From Dastarcus helophoroides (taxonomy: Eukaryota; Arthropoda; Insecta; Coleoptera; Bothrideridae): DNA of 64,000 nucleotides. Positions 1-10,630 of the stretch are shown here, in pieces; position 1 is the stretch's first letter, and the number at the start of each line of letters is the position of its first letter. A program made the translations under genes and the position numbers. Under the pieces are notes generated by a model, which saw only the letters and a list, made by a program, of their open reading frames with translations, was not told where the DNA came from and did no database searches. Location of the stretch: contig CM053326.1 in assembly GCA_028583605.1 (NCBI GenBank), positions 35,062,931 through 35,126,930 of the forward strand. The letters are read 5' to 3'.

Positions 1-370
1 GAAAAAGTCGATATTTTGAAAAGGCAGAAAAAGTCAAAGATTCAATTTTCTCTCACTGACTTTCTTGAAATCGAAGTTTTAATAAATTTTGTAAACAATT
101 GTAAACAAAATATTAAAAAAATATCGAAATTTTTAAATTCAAAATTTTCAGAATGTCAAAGTTTTCGAAAAAAAAGTAAAATATCTTAAGAAAATCAGAA
201 TTAGAATCTTCCAAAAATACTTGAACGTTTAAAAAAGTCGACATTTACCAAAAAAACTTTTAAAACAAAGTTGCGTTAAAAAAAAATTAAGCGGAAATGT
301 TAAAACAATGTTAAAACAAGGTGGAAATTTCAATATCGAAATTTTGAAAAAATTCGACAGGATACAATAT
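1..370 (+). repeat. Degenerate satellite-like tract, A-rich on plus strand
   Basis: The stretch is made of imperfect copies of short words such as gtcgaaattttgaaaaa, separated by A runs. No unit is conserved well enough to define a clean monomer. The same word family fills many kilobases elsewhere in the window. It lies in the intron or downstream part of the minus-strand gene whose last visible exon ends at 723. Confidence 0.75.
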
Positions 371-722
371 GAAAGAGACTGTCTTTTGCCTTCTCTTAAG
401 ATTTAAATACAAAATTTGTTAAAGCGGAATGACGAACAGATACTTTAAGGGTTAAGTAGACTATTTCAAATCTCACAATGAAAACAATTCAAACTATAAA
501 CAAATATTTAAATATCAACAGTTGCGTTAAAAAGCAATGAAAATTCTTCAGGAATTCTGTAATTACATATGTTCCCTCTTAAAATAGTTCAATGTCATAA
601 GTTTGGGTTGTAAATATTTACGAATTCCGTTTCATTAGAAATATTCAATATCTTAAAACCTAAATGTGTTGTGTACATAACTTTTATTCTCATACGAAAA
701 CTAACTGACAATTAAATCTTAC

Positions 723-873
723 TTGAAGTCTCAAGTCCGCCTGTGGTTGATGTGGTATGTATAAAGATGAGGAACTGTTAGCTCCTTCCAGATCTGCTTC
801 CGAGCCTGAATGTGGTGAATGGAACACGCTGTCATGAGAAACACTTAAACCAGGATGCATAGATGATCCACTT
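723..873 (-). CDS. Third visible exon of a CRACD/KIAA1211-like gene
   Basis: On the minus strand this is an open 151-base exon between an acceptor (ttttttgtaccag, bases 874-875 being AG) and a strong donor GTAAGA (717-722). It completes the split codon left by the exon at 931-1084 and then reads 50 codons without a stop. The product contains HPGLSVSHDSVFHSP followed by GSEADLEG and a serine-rich stretch. The SHDSVF motif is like the LSHDS[IV]F motif I associate with CRACD/KIAA1211 (DUF4592-type) actin regulators; that assignment is from memory and is the weak part. The 57-base intron on its upstream side has a typical insect size. The exon ends in phase 0, so more coding sequence is expected to the left of the window. 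Confidence 0.85.
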
Positions 874-930
874 CTGGTACAAAAAACGAATCATTTTTTT
901 TTAATACAATAACATCAACTTTAAACTAAC

Positions 931-1084
931 CTTCTGTGAAGTAAATCTTCAGCCACGGACAGTTCGCTAGTAGACCTGCTACGCAAACTGTCTTTGGGCA
1001 CATCTTCTTCCGGAGGTGAATCTTCTGCGACTTTTTTCTTCCGAAACCAGCGGAGTCCTTTCCAAAATTTTCTCTTAGTAGCTG
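931..1084 (-). CDS. Second visible exon of a CRACD/KIAA1211-like gene
   Basis: Read on the minus strand, the exon follows the acceptor ttttgttgcag (AG at 1085-1086) and ends at the donor GTTAGT. Its frame is fixed by one G carried over from the exon at 21244-21355, and it leaves AG for the next exon. All three junction phases agree with no stop. It encodes a tryptophan-containing basic patch (FWKGLRWFRKKK), an acidic segment (EDSPPEEDVP) and the serine motif SLRSRSTSELS. A basic N-terminal patch followed by a serine-rich motif fits a cortical or cytoskeletal adaptor such as the CRACD group, but no enzymatic domain is visible. NHS-like scaffold proteins are an alternative. The upstream intron is about 20.2 kb (1085-21243). 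Confidence 0.87.
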
Positions 1085-1770
1085 CTGCAACAAAACATAA
1101 CAGTAGGAAATAGTAAGCGATAAGCTATTCGTTACTTAGTGTTGTGTATTTCTTCTTGTTTGACATGCTGTTAACATCTAGTCTAATGAATAACAAAAGT
1201 GGTAATAAATCTCCAGTGGGTGTGTTACCGCTATTGTCAATTGTTTTCTGATTGATACTATTCGACTAGGTATGGCTTCAGCGATTATTTATATTTATAG
1301 CATACCTTCCAAAGTTTGAAAAACGGAAAACAAGGTTACGTATTTTTCTACGTCAAAGTAATCAACGCTGAAATTTAAGAGATGCGACATAATAAAGAAA
1401 AATAGTTGAAGTCTCTCTCGGTAATATATTTGGAAGTACATTATGGAATGCGAAGCGTAGGCGTGTCTGGAATATAGGGTGTGCATTTTTTGCACCTGTT
1501 GGTGTATTTGTAGCTTCTAGATGAAAAGTATGAGTCTCCGAGGAATGCAGGAAGTCTCTATATCTTGGAGCAAATGCTGCATTAGCTTCTAACTCTCTTT
1601 AAATATACATGATATGAAACATTGCTCTCTAAACCTAACAATGATATACACTAAATTCATTTTAAGTAACAATGATGTACGATAAAATATCAAACCGTCT
1701 ATATCTAGAAGATGATTATTGGTTATTGTAATTATTATACCAATAAATTCTCAAAAACATTCACATTTAT
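1085..1770. other. Intron sequence, no feature recognised
   Basis: Mixed-complexity AT-rich sequence inside the large intron. A 66-codon minus-strand ORF at 1295-1495 has no recognisable motif and no splice context. I see no element ends here. Confidence 0.5.
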
Positions 1771-1774
1771 TTAA

Positions 1775-2030
1775 TAAAATTGAAGCGTGTAAGTGTCCGT
1801 CTGTCTGCCGATTGATCTCTTGTCCGGGTTAATCTCGGAAATTGCTAAATCGATTTTAATGTATGAAATTCTCAATTTCAATAACACAAGAAAATTCGGA
1901 TAAAATATTGAATTCATACATAAGTAAAAATGATTTAATTCGTGTAATTGGTAATTGGTAGCAGTAATTGGTACGGAACCCTAATAATAATAATAGTGCG
2001 AGCATGACTAGCTCTTGGCTGAATTATTTC
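1775..2030 (+). repeat. Probable retroposon-derived dispersed repeat
   Basis: The segment starts with a gtccgtctgtctgccg string followed by atctcggaaattgctaaatcg and ends near ggtacggaaccctaat and a short taa run. These phrases resemble tails of common insect RTE-type LINEs or their SINEs. No coding part and no clear target duplication is visible, so the class is an inference from remembered family texture. Confidence 0.45.
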
Positions 2031-2507
2031 TAATTATTAGCTCCTTTGGAATTTCCACTTTATTTTCGAATTATCTCAAAATTCGCATTTTTTATTTTGA
2101 CTTTTTTTCTAAAATTTTAAGCATATTAGCAATTTTATATTTTCTAGGCGTTATAGTTGATTTTTCGATATGTCGACAGTCGTACGATTGACAACTCAAA
2201 CTACACTACTCTTTGATGCAATCCATCAATTTGAATTTTAAATAAAATCATCTACGTTTCCTATTCAAGGAAATGATCAGACGACGACATCGGTAAAAGT
2301 CAATAAATTATCTATCATTAGACGTTGCAACAAAGTGTTCATAGTAACTCAAGATTACTTGAGTGGATTATTACATCACATTCAGTTATTTCTCAATTAA
2401 TTTATTTCCGTTTTAATAACGCTGATTTTTCTTGCATAGGCGTTTTCTAATTGTTTACATTCACAGCCGTGTTCTTTCGCTTAATTTGCCCACATCCACT
2501 CTACAGA

Positions 2508-3324
2508 TATTACTTTGCTGATAATATTATTACCTAAATTTTGAAAATCCCGATAAAGAAAATGCAAAAAATTAGGACATAATTTATTTTCTAAGATAGA
2601 GATAGGAGATATGATCTCAGAGTCGGCACAAGAAAAGTTTAATAGTCTGGGCGGTCAAAGCAGATATTTGGATACGAATTCCAATAAGACAGCCAGATTT
2701 TTAATTGCTTGCAATCACTTTACATGCCAAAAGTCATTTCTCGAATATTTATTTTTGAAAATAAATTTTGTTTCGGTATTTTATTTAAATTTGCTTTAGA
2801 AATTTAAAAAATATGTGTAATAATAATGTCAGTAGAGTAATATTTGATATAAACTATTTTAGAGTCAGTTTTATGACTTTTATTTTGAAACCTACTAGCG
2901 AAAAATTCACATTTACATAACTTAAAATAAACGTACTGCAAACTTTGAAGGCAAACATCTTGAAAATGGTTGCTTGTATCAACATTCAGAAAGTATACCT
3001 TTTTTACGTAAAAAATGTAGGATAAATAAAAGTATCTATTTAAAATAAGTGTACATGGAGGCACAAAAAAGTTGTGATGCTTTAGAATAACACAAAGTAG
3101 CGCAGGTGGCGCCCCCTATGAGATAGTGACAGTCTGTTCGCAAATTAGAATTTCTTGATTAAAGAAAGCCCTCTACGCCAAATTTCTTTTCTATAATGAA
3201 ATGGGTTAATCAGTTATGCGATTTTTTTTTTCAACTTTGACACTGTATCTGGATTAATATCAAAGTTATTTTTGTACGAAAAACCCACTCTTGCTCTATG
3301 TACCATTACTTATGGTCCACTCTG
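2508..3324 (+). mobile_element. 5'-truncated copy of the 1.33 kb long-TIR element
   Basis: From about 2508 (ctgataatattattacc) to 3324 this region aligns almost base for base with the right part of the element at 48863-50188, including the shared run atgtgtaataataatgtcag and the terminus taccattacttatggtcc. The left inverted arm is missing. The two ORFs overlapping here (2611-2799 plus, 2804-3064 minus) are by-products of the element, not genes. It lies in the large intron. Confidence 0.85.
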
Positions 3325-3334
3325 TATAACTTAA

Positions 3335-3455
3335 AAGAAAACTATCGGTAGACTATCGATAATATTGATATTTTCGTAAGGGGCCTATCGATAATATCGA
3401 TAGTACAAACTATCGATGTTTAGTGAACACTGCCAGCAGGAAGGCGGCCAAATTT
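3335..3455. repeat. hAT-like terminus rich in ATCGAT palindromes
   Basis: Five or more ATCGAT-type palindromes (tatcgataatatcgatag and similar) lead to a right-hand end gtttagtgaacactg, the inverse of CAGTGTTCAC. Insect hAT elements often have this kind of terminus. It directly follows the end of the truncated element at 3324. TATCGATA also matches the Drosophila DRE, but the repetition argues for a transposon end. Confidence 0.45.
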
Positions 3456-5080
3456 GCCATCTTTATAACAATTTTTTAAACAATCTCGAAATTTCGATGT
3501 GGTAATGGGTAAAATTTTAATTGGGCTTATTATAAATCGCAGGGTTTAGTTCAGTACTCTCATGACAGTAGTAGAAATATCATTTTTATATCAAAATTCA
3601 CGTCGCATGAATATTTTACCTCCAGAAATAAAGAAAAAATGTGGGGATGTACCATAAGAGTGTTGCATTCGGATATAGATATAATAAATTCGAAATGCAG
3701 CCAGTAGCAAAAATAGACGAAGCCAAAGTCCCCAGCAGCACAGTATACAATGTAACAAATCTTTCTGTAATCTGATAGCTACCTAAGAGGTGTGATGGAA
3801 AAAGTTAAGTGAACAATAAAATCAAGTGTCAAGAGAAGAAAGCTTTGCGGTATATTTATGCGGCGTAACATAGCTTTGCCCATTAAAACTGTTACATTAT
3901 CGACATTGCGCAACAACGCCTTTAGCTCTAACCATTAAATATCATTTAAAGAGCTAGATTGTAATTTCTTCGTCTCTTTAGACACTTCAAACCTTGAAAT
4001 TGTCTAGATTGTACATGACTGTTTTTATCGCCTGAAATGTCCCATATTTGCTTGTTTTAATAACAGATGATGATTCTTTACACTTAAAAAATTATACACG
4101 CTAAGTTTATGAAATTAATCACGGTTATACGAAATATTTTAAGCAACAACCACCAGTTCCGCATTGTACATTATACATTTGTTTGTATTATATTAATAGA
4201 ATTGGAGGTAATCCAAAGATTCAACCTCATTAACAATCTGATCGGTTCAGCTTAAACGTTTGGCAACTTATAATATGTATTTCTGCCGCTTAAATTGAAA
4301 TATATTTCAGAAATAGATTGCTACATTGACCAGCAAAGAACTTCAGTATGTGGTAGTTGATTTGGTATCTCAAAAGTGATTAAACTGAATTTCACTCTGT
4401 CTGAAATTGGTTGTCTTAAAATAGCATCAATAAGAGAATTCAGTACATTAAAGGAAACCTTAAGACATATGAAATTCCACACTTTCAGTATGGTTTCTTC
4501 AGACGTGCGATGGTATAATGCGTAGGTTACAATGTTTTATTTTCTGCAATATGCCCTTGCATTAGTATCTCATTTTAATAGTTGTATTGACTATATTAAC
4601 ACGTTTATTGCACACTCCTGTAAATTGTTGCACATTAAAAGAAAAATAATAACAAATAGCATTGCTAATTTTTGGTTCAATTGTAAATTAATTTTTTTTG
4701 GAAGTAAAATTTTCTTTAGCCGCATTAAACAATTCTTGATAGGGATGAAAATTATGATTGCCGCCAGCATCAAGCTGATTGTCGTTACCAACATGCTGCA
4801 AAATTTACAGTGTTATGTAACTACGAGTAAGACGAATAATATAAGAATTAAAACAACTTCAGTGGGCCACCGGAACTTGAACCCCAATGGAAACTAAACG
4901 AATGTTAATAATTTTAAATTACAAATTATGAAATTTTTTTTCGATGCTACCAATCACTTTGAAAATAAAAAAACACTGTTATTTCCTAGTTTAAATTCTC
5001 ACTTCTGTCGGCAGTTCACATGACTGCCTAATTTTTTTTTTTTTTTTCATATTGCAAACAATACTGAAATGTAGTGGTGG
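3455..5080. other. AT-rich intron sequence, no supported gene
   Basis: Ordinary-complexity AT-rich DNA. A 121-codon plus-strand ORF (4532-4897) and an overlapping hydrophobic minus-strand ORF (4591-4794) occur. The minus one is leucine/isoleucine-rich and could be a receptor relic, but no diagnostic motif or splice sites were found. I do not call either as a gene. Confidence 0.45.
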
Positions 5081-5084
5081 CAGA

Positions 5085-5262
5085 GTATCTGGAACGGTTT
5101 TTCGGGATAAAACGTAGCCTACTCAGTACCCTGGATCGCAAGCAACATCTGCAGGCATTTTTACCGCAATCCGTTCAGTAATTCGGTCGTGAAAAGCTAG
5201 CAAGCAGACAGATAGACATACAAACCTTCACATTTATTTATATGTTAGTAAGGATTTATTTT
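5085..5262 (+). repeat. Retroposon 3' tail (RTE/SINE type)
   Basis: The segment runs from ggataaaacgtagcctac through ccgttcagtaattcggtcg and cagacagatagacatacaaa to tatgttagtaaggatt. This order of phrases is a widely shared insect retroposon 3' end. A second, shorter piece of similar type lies at 58290-58380. No coding sequence is attached. Confidence 0.6.
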
Positions 5263-5644
5263 TTTAATATTGTTACACGTTACTGGTTAAGTAAATCAAC
5301 CTAGTGGATTATTTTCAATGTTATTTGACAGATGAACGGTTCCAGGCTTATATTTGTATCTAACGCGCAGCAGAATATTCGCCTTGGATGATTCCTCTAA
5401 CATACAACTCTGAACGAGTCATTTCACCGGCGTTGGTGACGTATCTCCCTAATCACTTCTAGTAAATGTCTACTAAAGCGGTTTATACACTTTACTATAA
5501 ATCATTTAATTTCACAATTCGTGAGTATATATTCTCTGTATTTTCTTTACGAAGTATTAGTATCTTTATTCATGTTTTATTGGCTTTTTCTTCGCCAATT
5601 ACTCCCTTCACAATTCTAAATTTTCAGTAACCTTCCATTAAGGA

Positions 5645-6345
5645 TAGGCAATCTGTTGTTATACCGGATGTTTTTTTAGTTGGACCTTTATATGGAGTAC
5701 CACTTATTATAAAAACAAACTGATTTTGTTGATGGGGCTAATCGGGGTTAAACTTTCTTTTAAAAATACTTTCAACTTCCTCCCACTTCCGGTTTTACCG
5801 GAAGTAGACATCAACTTTCTTATTTTAAATACCAACCCCAATATTTTATATTTTATTTGGATTTTACGTAAAAAAATAAGGTGAGTTTATGTACACATGT
5901 TTATTGCTATCATTAATTATTTGAAAGATATTTCAATTTATCGAAAAAAAGAAAGGAACGGGTTGGTGGAAAGGACTGGTCCCTGGTTATCTTCAAAAAT
6001 TGAAATACAAAACAGTATCTCTCTGAAGATGACAGCTTGGTTGTCGAAACGCGTTAGAGCAAGTACTATCTCTCTGAAGATAATAGCTTGGTTGTCGAAA
6101 CGCGTTAGAGCAATTATGTTGTGTTTTTTAATCTTTCTTGGTTTCAGGGAACAAGTTTTGTATTTCAATTACAGAAAAGGGTTATTTTGACTCTTTGCAT
6201 CTTTTTTATTATTTGGAGTAAAAAAAATGAAATTTGTGTTGAAGTCATGGAATATTCTGGAGACTATAATAACGTAATCAGGTTTTACATTTATTATACA
6301 GGGTGAAGGGAATTTTGTGATCTTTATTGTTTCGTTTTTATTAAT
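5645..6345 (+). repeat. Dispersed non-coding repeat, copy 1, split by a retroposon
   Basis: The two flanks (5645-5960 and 6175-6345) together match, in inverted orientation, the copy at 16200-17035. Shared phrases include gttaaactttcttttaaaaat, the palindrome-like ttccggttttaccggaagt, and tgatctttattgttt. A partial third copy is at 14870-15000. In this copy the sequence is interrupted by the small retroposon at 5963-6169; in the other copy by a solo LTR. The element class is unknown and no ORF is conserved between copies. Confidence 0.75.
5963..6169 (+). mobile_element. Penelope-like short retroposon, copy 1 (with tandem hairpin unit)
   Basis: It begins at ttggtggaaaggactggtcc, the inverted form of the family terminus, and ends at ttgtatttcaatt. 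Two tandem units of about 55 bases each carry ctctgaagat, a hairpin and cgaaacgcgttagagc. After these comes the family segment tttttaatctttcttggtttcag. The surrounding dispersed repeat is interrupted exactly here. Short ORFs on both strands (5897-6190, 5938-6168) are artefacts of this element. Confidence 0.8.
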
Positions 6346-6369
6346 AAAAACTGTTTTTTAAATGTGTTT

Positions 6370-7640
6370 TTTAATCACATGAAGTATTAAAAAAACCTTA
6401 ATTTTTTAAAAAAGACCAAAACTTTGAAAAATGTTTAAAAAATCAAAGTTTTAAAATATTGAGTTTCCAAACAAATTTATAAAAGAAATTGAACTTTTAG
6501 AGGCCAAATTTTCAAAATAGATCCATAGTTTGAAAATAAATTGAAATTTTCAAAAATTTCAAAACTCAAAATATATCAAAATTTCTTAAGTAAAAATATT
6601 TAGGAATTTTTAATAAAACTCGATATTTAAAAAAAAAGTCAAAAGCTTCAAAAAAATTGACATTTTAAGAAAGTTAAAATTTAAAAAAAACGGAAATTTT
6701 GAAAAAGCAGAAATAGTAGTGTTGAAATTTTCAAAAAAATTAATTTCGAAAAAAGTCAATAATCTAAAAAAACAAAGACCACTTCCCCGAATCCGCCCTT
6801 GATTTTATAAATAAAAATTTCCTAGATCGAAATTATTTGTGGAAATTTCCCTCTTGGACTCGTAATTTTAAGAAAAAAATCTTAATTTCAAGATGAAATT
6901 TTAGAGAAAAAAACTTCAAATTTCTAAATTCACAAGTTTTACAACAATGAGGAAAAATTAAAGAGTTCAACTCGGAACATTAAGAAAAAATATGGCAAAA
7001 TCTCCACAAGAACTGGAACTTTATTTTTAAAAATATTCTTGAAACTTAACATTTTTCGAAGTCGAAATTGTAAGGAAAAAAAGTCAAAATTACCAGATTA
7101 AAGCCAAACACTATTTAGAAAAAAAGATTAGTTGTGAATTTGAATTAAGAATTTTGGCAAATTATTCGTCTTTAAAGTTGAGCTGTCGATCTTATTCCTG
7201 GAGTTATCACACTGAAGTCGAAAGATCAAAATTTTGAAATCAGTCATTTCGAATAGAAAAACTGAAGTTTCAAGATGAAGAAGAAAATTTCAAGATAAAA
7301 TCTGAATTTCTGAAAAAAGGTTGTGTCTACTTTTTTCTCGACATTTCAATTATATTTAGGATTACGACTTTGTCATTTCCAGAAAAAGTTCCAAGATGAA
7401 CTTTCGATATTGTTCCTGATGTTTTGCGTATAAAGTGGAAATGTGATTATTCGAAATCTTTACTTTTGAAGACAAAATTTGCCGAAATTCGATGGAAATC
7501 GAAATACTGAGAAGAAAATCGAAAATTCCAAAAAAAAATCAAAATATGAATATTAAAATGAAATTTCGAGGAAAAAATTCAAAATTTCTGGACATATTCT
7601 GAATTAAAGAACATGTTTTCCTTATATTTTGCTAATTCAA
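6370..7640 (+). repeat. Degenerate satellite-like tract, A-rich on plus strand
   Basis: Imperfect gaaattttgaaaaa and gtcgaaatt words with long A runs make up nearly the whole stretch. No coding sequence or mobile-element end is seen inside. Confidence 0.7.
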
Positions 7641-8035
7641 ACAACAAAGCGAGGTTCTGTAGGGCGTTTAACTGATCAAATAAATATCATTTTTCAATGG
7701 CACATTTAGACGATAGCAATAACTTTATAAAATCAAAGTATCACTATCTAGTCAACGATCTTTTTCCAAAAATATAAAAGCCTAGATAAAATTAACGCAC
7801 CACTGTATTAAACTAGAATAATTACATTAAAAAAAATAAAATTGAACTAAATTATAATGAAAGGTTTTATAAATTGGACCTATAAAATCATTTGAGAAAG
7901 AAACCAGAAGCATAACCTTATTTTAAACCATTAAACACTTCTGTTGTTAAAAATGAGTGAAATATGAAAGCGAACATTGAAATGAAAATCATTTTTAAAA
8001 TTGAAAACGATAGAATCAATGGATCCAATGTAACG
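7641..8035. other. Short stretch with one Tc1-like terminus
   Basis: At 7787-7806 the sequence aaattaacgcaccactg is the inverse of agtggtgcgttaatttt at 13867. Both look like Tc1-type ends, but they face away from each other, so they do not bound one element. The rest is unremarkable AT-rich DNA. Confidence 0.4.
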
Positions 8036-8039
8036 TTAG

Positions 8040-8800
8040 TTAATTAACGTTTTCCCTGACTCCTAATTACCACATCCACAAGATTTGGCATGCCATTGAT
8101 TAAATTTTCAATGGTATTTTAGGAAATATACTCCAATTCTTCGATAAATGTATTCACCAGTTGATTACAATTGACAAGTGAGAGTCTACGATCTCCAACA
8201 TTTTTTTAAGATGCTCCCATAAATATTCAATCGAATTGAGGTGGGTAACGTAAGGTGGCTATTTTATTATCGAAATACCAACAACATCCAAGTAGTCGAC
8301 AATCCTAACTAATTGGGAACGCACTTTTTCTTACAAGAATGAAAAATTGGGAACCACAAAAGGAACAAATGGCATTATTTAGTCGATGCTTTCGAAGTTT
8401 ATATTTCGCATTCATAGACCTCACACGTATAAGGAGCAACTCTGCATGAGCAACGAAGCGGATGCCCTCCCAAAGCATTTCAGAACCGTCACCAAACGAG
8501 ACTCTTGCAGAAATGATGGAGCTTACAAATCTCTCTTCTCTCCTTCCTCAGACATGATCATGTCCTTGAGGAGATTTTAAACTAAATCTGGTTTTATCAG
8601 TAAACAAAATCTTCTTCCAATCGATAACAAACCAATGTTACGATTTCTGGCAAAACCCAATCTGTGTACTTTGTCAAGTAATGATTTCTTTAGAGTAACC
8701 CTGCTCATTAATTCGGCTTTATTTAAACATCTTTTGATTATTCCATTTATTACAACAGTTAGAATTGCGATATCTCCCATTGTAACACATAATTAGTTGT
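8040..8800 (-). pseudogene. Tc1-like transposase relic
   Basis: Reading the minus strand from 8780 downward gives LNKAELMSRVTLKKSLL, a frame change, then TDK(T)RFSLKS, and further on GDGSEMLWGGIRF. A last block reads HLNSIEYLWEHLKK, NTFIEELEYI and GMPNLVDVVIRSQGK. These match the order of Tc1-family transposases: region before the first catalytic Asp, the WGG block, and the SPDLNPIEHLW-type motif. The latter has lost its Asp. Several frameshifts and stops break the frame, and the central DNA-rich part near 8300-8400 is eroded. It lies just left of the Tigger element. Confidence 0.85.
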
Positions 8801-9252
8801 GGTCTAGTTTTTGAGAGCTGAATGTCTGGGAAAAGGGTCATCAGTTTAATGAGTATATTTTTTTCCCTCTTGATTTGGGCCTCGAATGTTCCGTTTAATT
8901 ATCTGACTATGCGATTTATACTGGCATGGTTTTTTCGTAATACAGCGAAACCTGCCACATTGGGGACCTTGGTACCTTGACCACCTCCCTAATTTAGACG
9001 TTTTTTCCAAGAACGGAAGTAATCCCTATAAAATTCCATGTACCTTTAGATTGCCCACCTGCCTACTTTGTATATTAGTTACATTGGGAAACCCCAGATG
9101 GTAGTCTTACTCCGTACATTAGCCGCAATGGTCACTTAGAGAGAAAACGGTAGACTAATGAGGGGAATTTCCCTATAATAACATTAAAAAGGCTAGGATG
9201 ATATTAAAAGAAAAAAATAAATCTTTTTAAGGGAACAGGAATAACTGTACAA

Positions 9253-9720
9253 ATGGCGCAGGGACTTCTGACACTGCTGTCTTGTTATTCTAAACCCAAC
9301 AATCTCACAGAGACAGATTTGGCACGCATCTTCGAAATAAATAATTACAATGTTATTATAGCCGGGGATCTTAATGCCAAAAACGTCGAATGGGGCGGCC
9401 AAAAGAACAACCAAAACGGCAGGACACTTCAACGGTTCATTGCACAGAACGGAATCGATATAATGGCTCCAGAAGAACCAACCCATCATTACTGTGCCAG
9501 ACATTCTGGATGTAACACTGATGAAGGATGTTCAATATACAGTTGAGTTGACATCAGTCAGTAAACTCAGCAAGGGCCACAACCCAGTGTTAATGTCCAT
9601 CGGAGATGATCACGGACCCAAACCTCCTCAGACCTGCAAGAAAACAAACTGGACGATGTTCAGGGAGTGTCTAGCAGCAAACTGGGAAACGTTAGGAGAG
9701 ATCATCACAAACGATGACAT
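9253..9720 (+). pseudogene. LINE apurinic-like endonuclease domain, frameshifted
   Basis: The first frame (9253-9546) reads LLSCYSKPNN, then NVIIAGDLNAKNVEWGG and NGRTLQRFIAQNG. After a frame change near 9495 it continues VPDILDVTLMKDV and LSKGHNPVLMSIGD. This is the conserved order of the C-terminal half of LINE endonucleases: GD-N-AK, then PD-LD, then the [SD]H-PV motif that carries the catalytic His. The N-terminal half of the domain is missing or beyond recognition, so the LINE is 5'-truncated. Confidence 0.85.
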
Positions 9721-9885
9721 CAACTCGGCGCGCTGGAAAGGCTCGAAAACACCACAACAGATTCGATTCTTGCAGCGACCAAAACTTTCCGGCGCAAGGG
9801 AGGAAGGAAACCACTATCAAATCACTTGGTGGAGTTGCCAGAGAGGACTAGACGGACCAATCTGCAAGCAGATAAGGCGGAAGAC

Positions 9886-10618
9886 GGACAGCCAGGCAGC
9901 CCTTAAGGCCCTGAGGAATGTGAAAACAAACTCAGTGCTGGTATGGAATTGCCACCTAGCTAGAACGTCTATCACAAGAGAATGCAATTGATCTAATATG
10001 GATCAAAGGACATTCTGAATAAGAGGGAAACGAACGCGCTGACAAACTGACAAGGAAGGGTTTGCAGAGACAATTCGTTGGACCAGAACCAACCCTTCCC
10101 CTGGCGAGATCAACCGTAAGATCCCTACTTAACGAAGAAATTTATCGTAAACACAAAGCCTTATGGGCATCAATAACAACATGCCGACAAACTCACGCAT
10201 TCATTAGAATGCCGTGTCGGGAAAGGACAAAACTATGCCTACAACTCTCAAAGGAATAATCTCAGGAAACTTGTAGGGATATGGACAGGTCACTGTCAAT
10301 TAAACAAACACCTCCACAGAATTGGAATTATAAACGACCCGAGCTGCAGAGGGTGTTTAGAAGAAGATGAGAGTGTCGAGCACGTGATGTGTCACTGCCC
10401 GGCACTAGCATCAATCAGAGGATCCACGCTGGGGGACTTCTGGCCTAGTGTGGCCTGTTTGAGAGAGGCGCATCCAAGGGAGGTTCTTCAGTTTCTCAAC
10501 AAGGTTGGGTGGCTGAATGAATGACCAAGGACACCTCAATCACGGGGATAGCACAAGGGGCCCGGAAAGGGTGGCCTAAGTGCTGGCCTAAACTTTAGGC
10601 AACCCACAACGAATCCAG
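9886..10618 (+). mobile_element. 5'-truncated LINE (RNase H tail) inserted in the Jockey LINE
   Basis: The insert starts in an RNase H domain (QAALKALRNVKTNS, then in shifted frames LIWIKGHS and GNERADKLTRKG). It ends in a zinc-knuckle-like tail (CRGCLEEDESVEHVMCHCP) and the terminal KVGWLNE before a stop, then a short 3' UTR. It is flanked by the perfect 12-base duplication aaggcggaagac (9874-9885 and 10619-10630). The linker of the host LINE reads through when the insert and one duplication copy are removed. Its own tail is repeated at 46078-46205. RNase H points to the I/R1/LOA group, a different family from its host. Confidence 0.9.
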
Positions 10619-10630
10619 AAGGCGGAAGAC

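Noticed and set aside
4532..4897. 121-codon ORF and overlapping hydrophobic ORF as a chemoreceptor gene
   Set aside because: Hydrophobicity in AT-rich DNA is expected by composition; no receptor signature or splice sites were found.
5897..6306. Overlapping ORFs around 5.9-6.3 kb
   Set aside because: They read through a non-coding retroposon with a duplicated hairpin and are not shared with its other copies.
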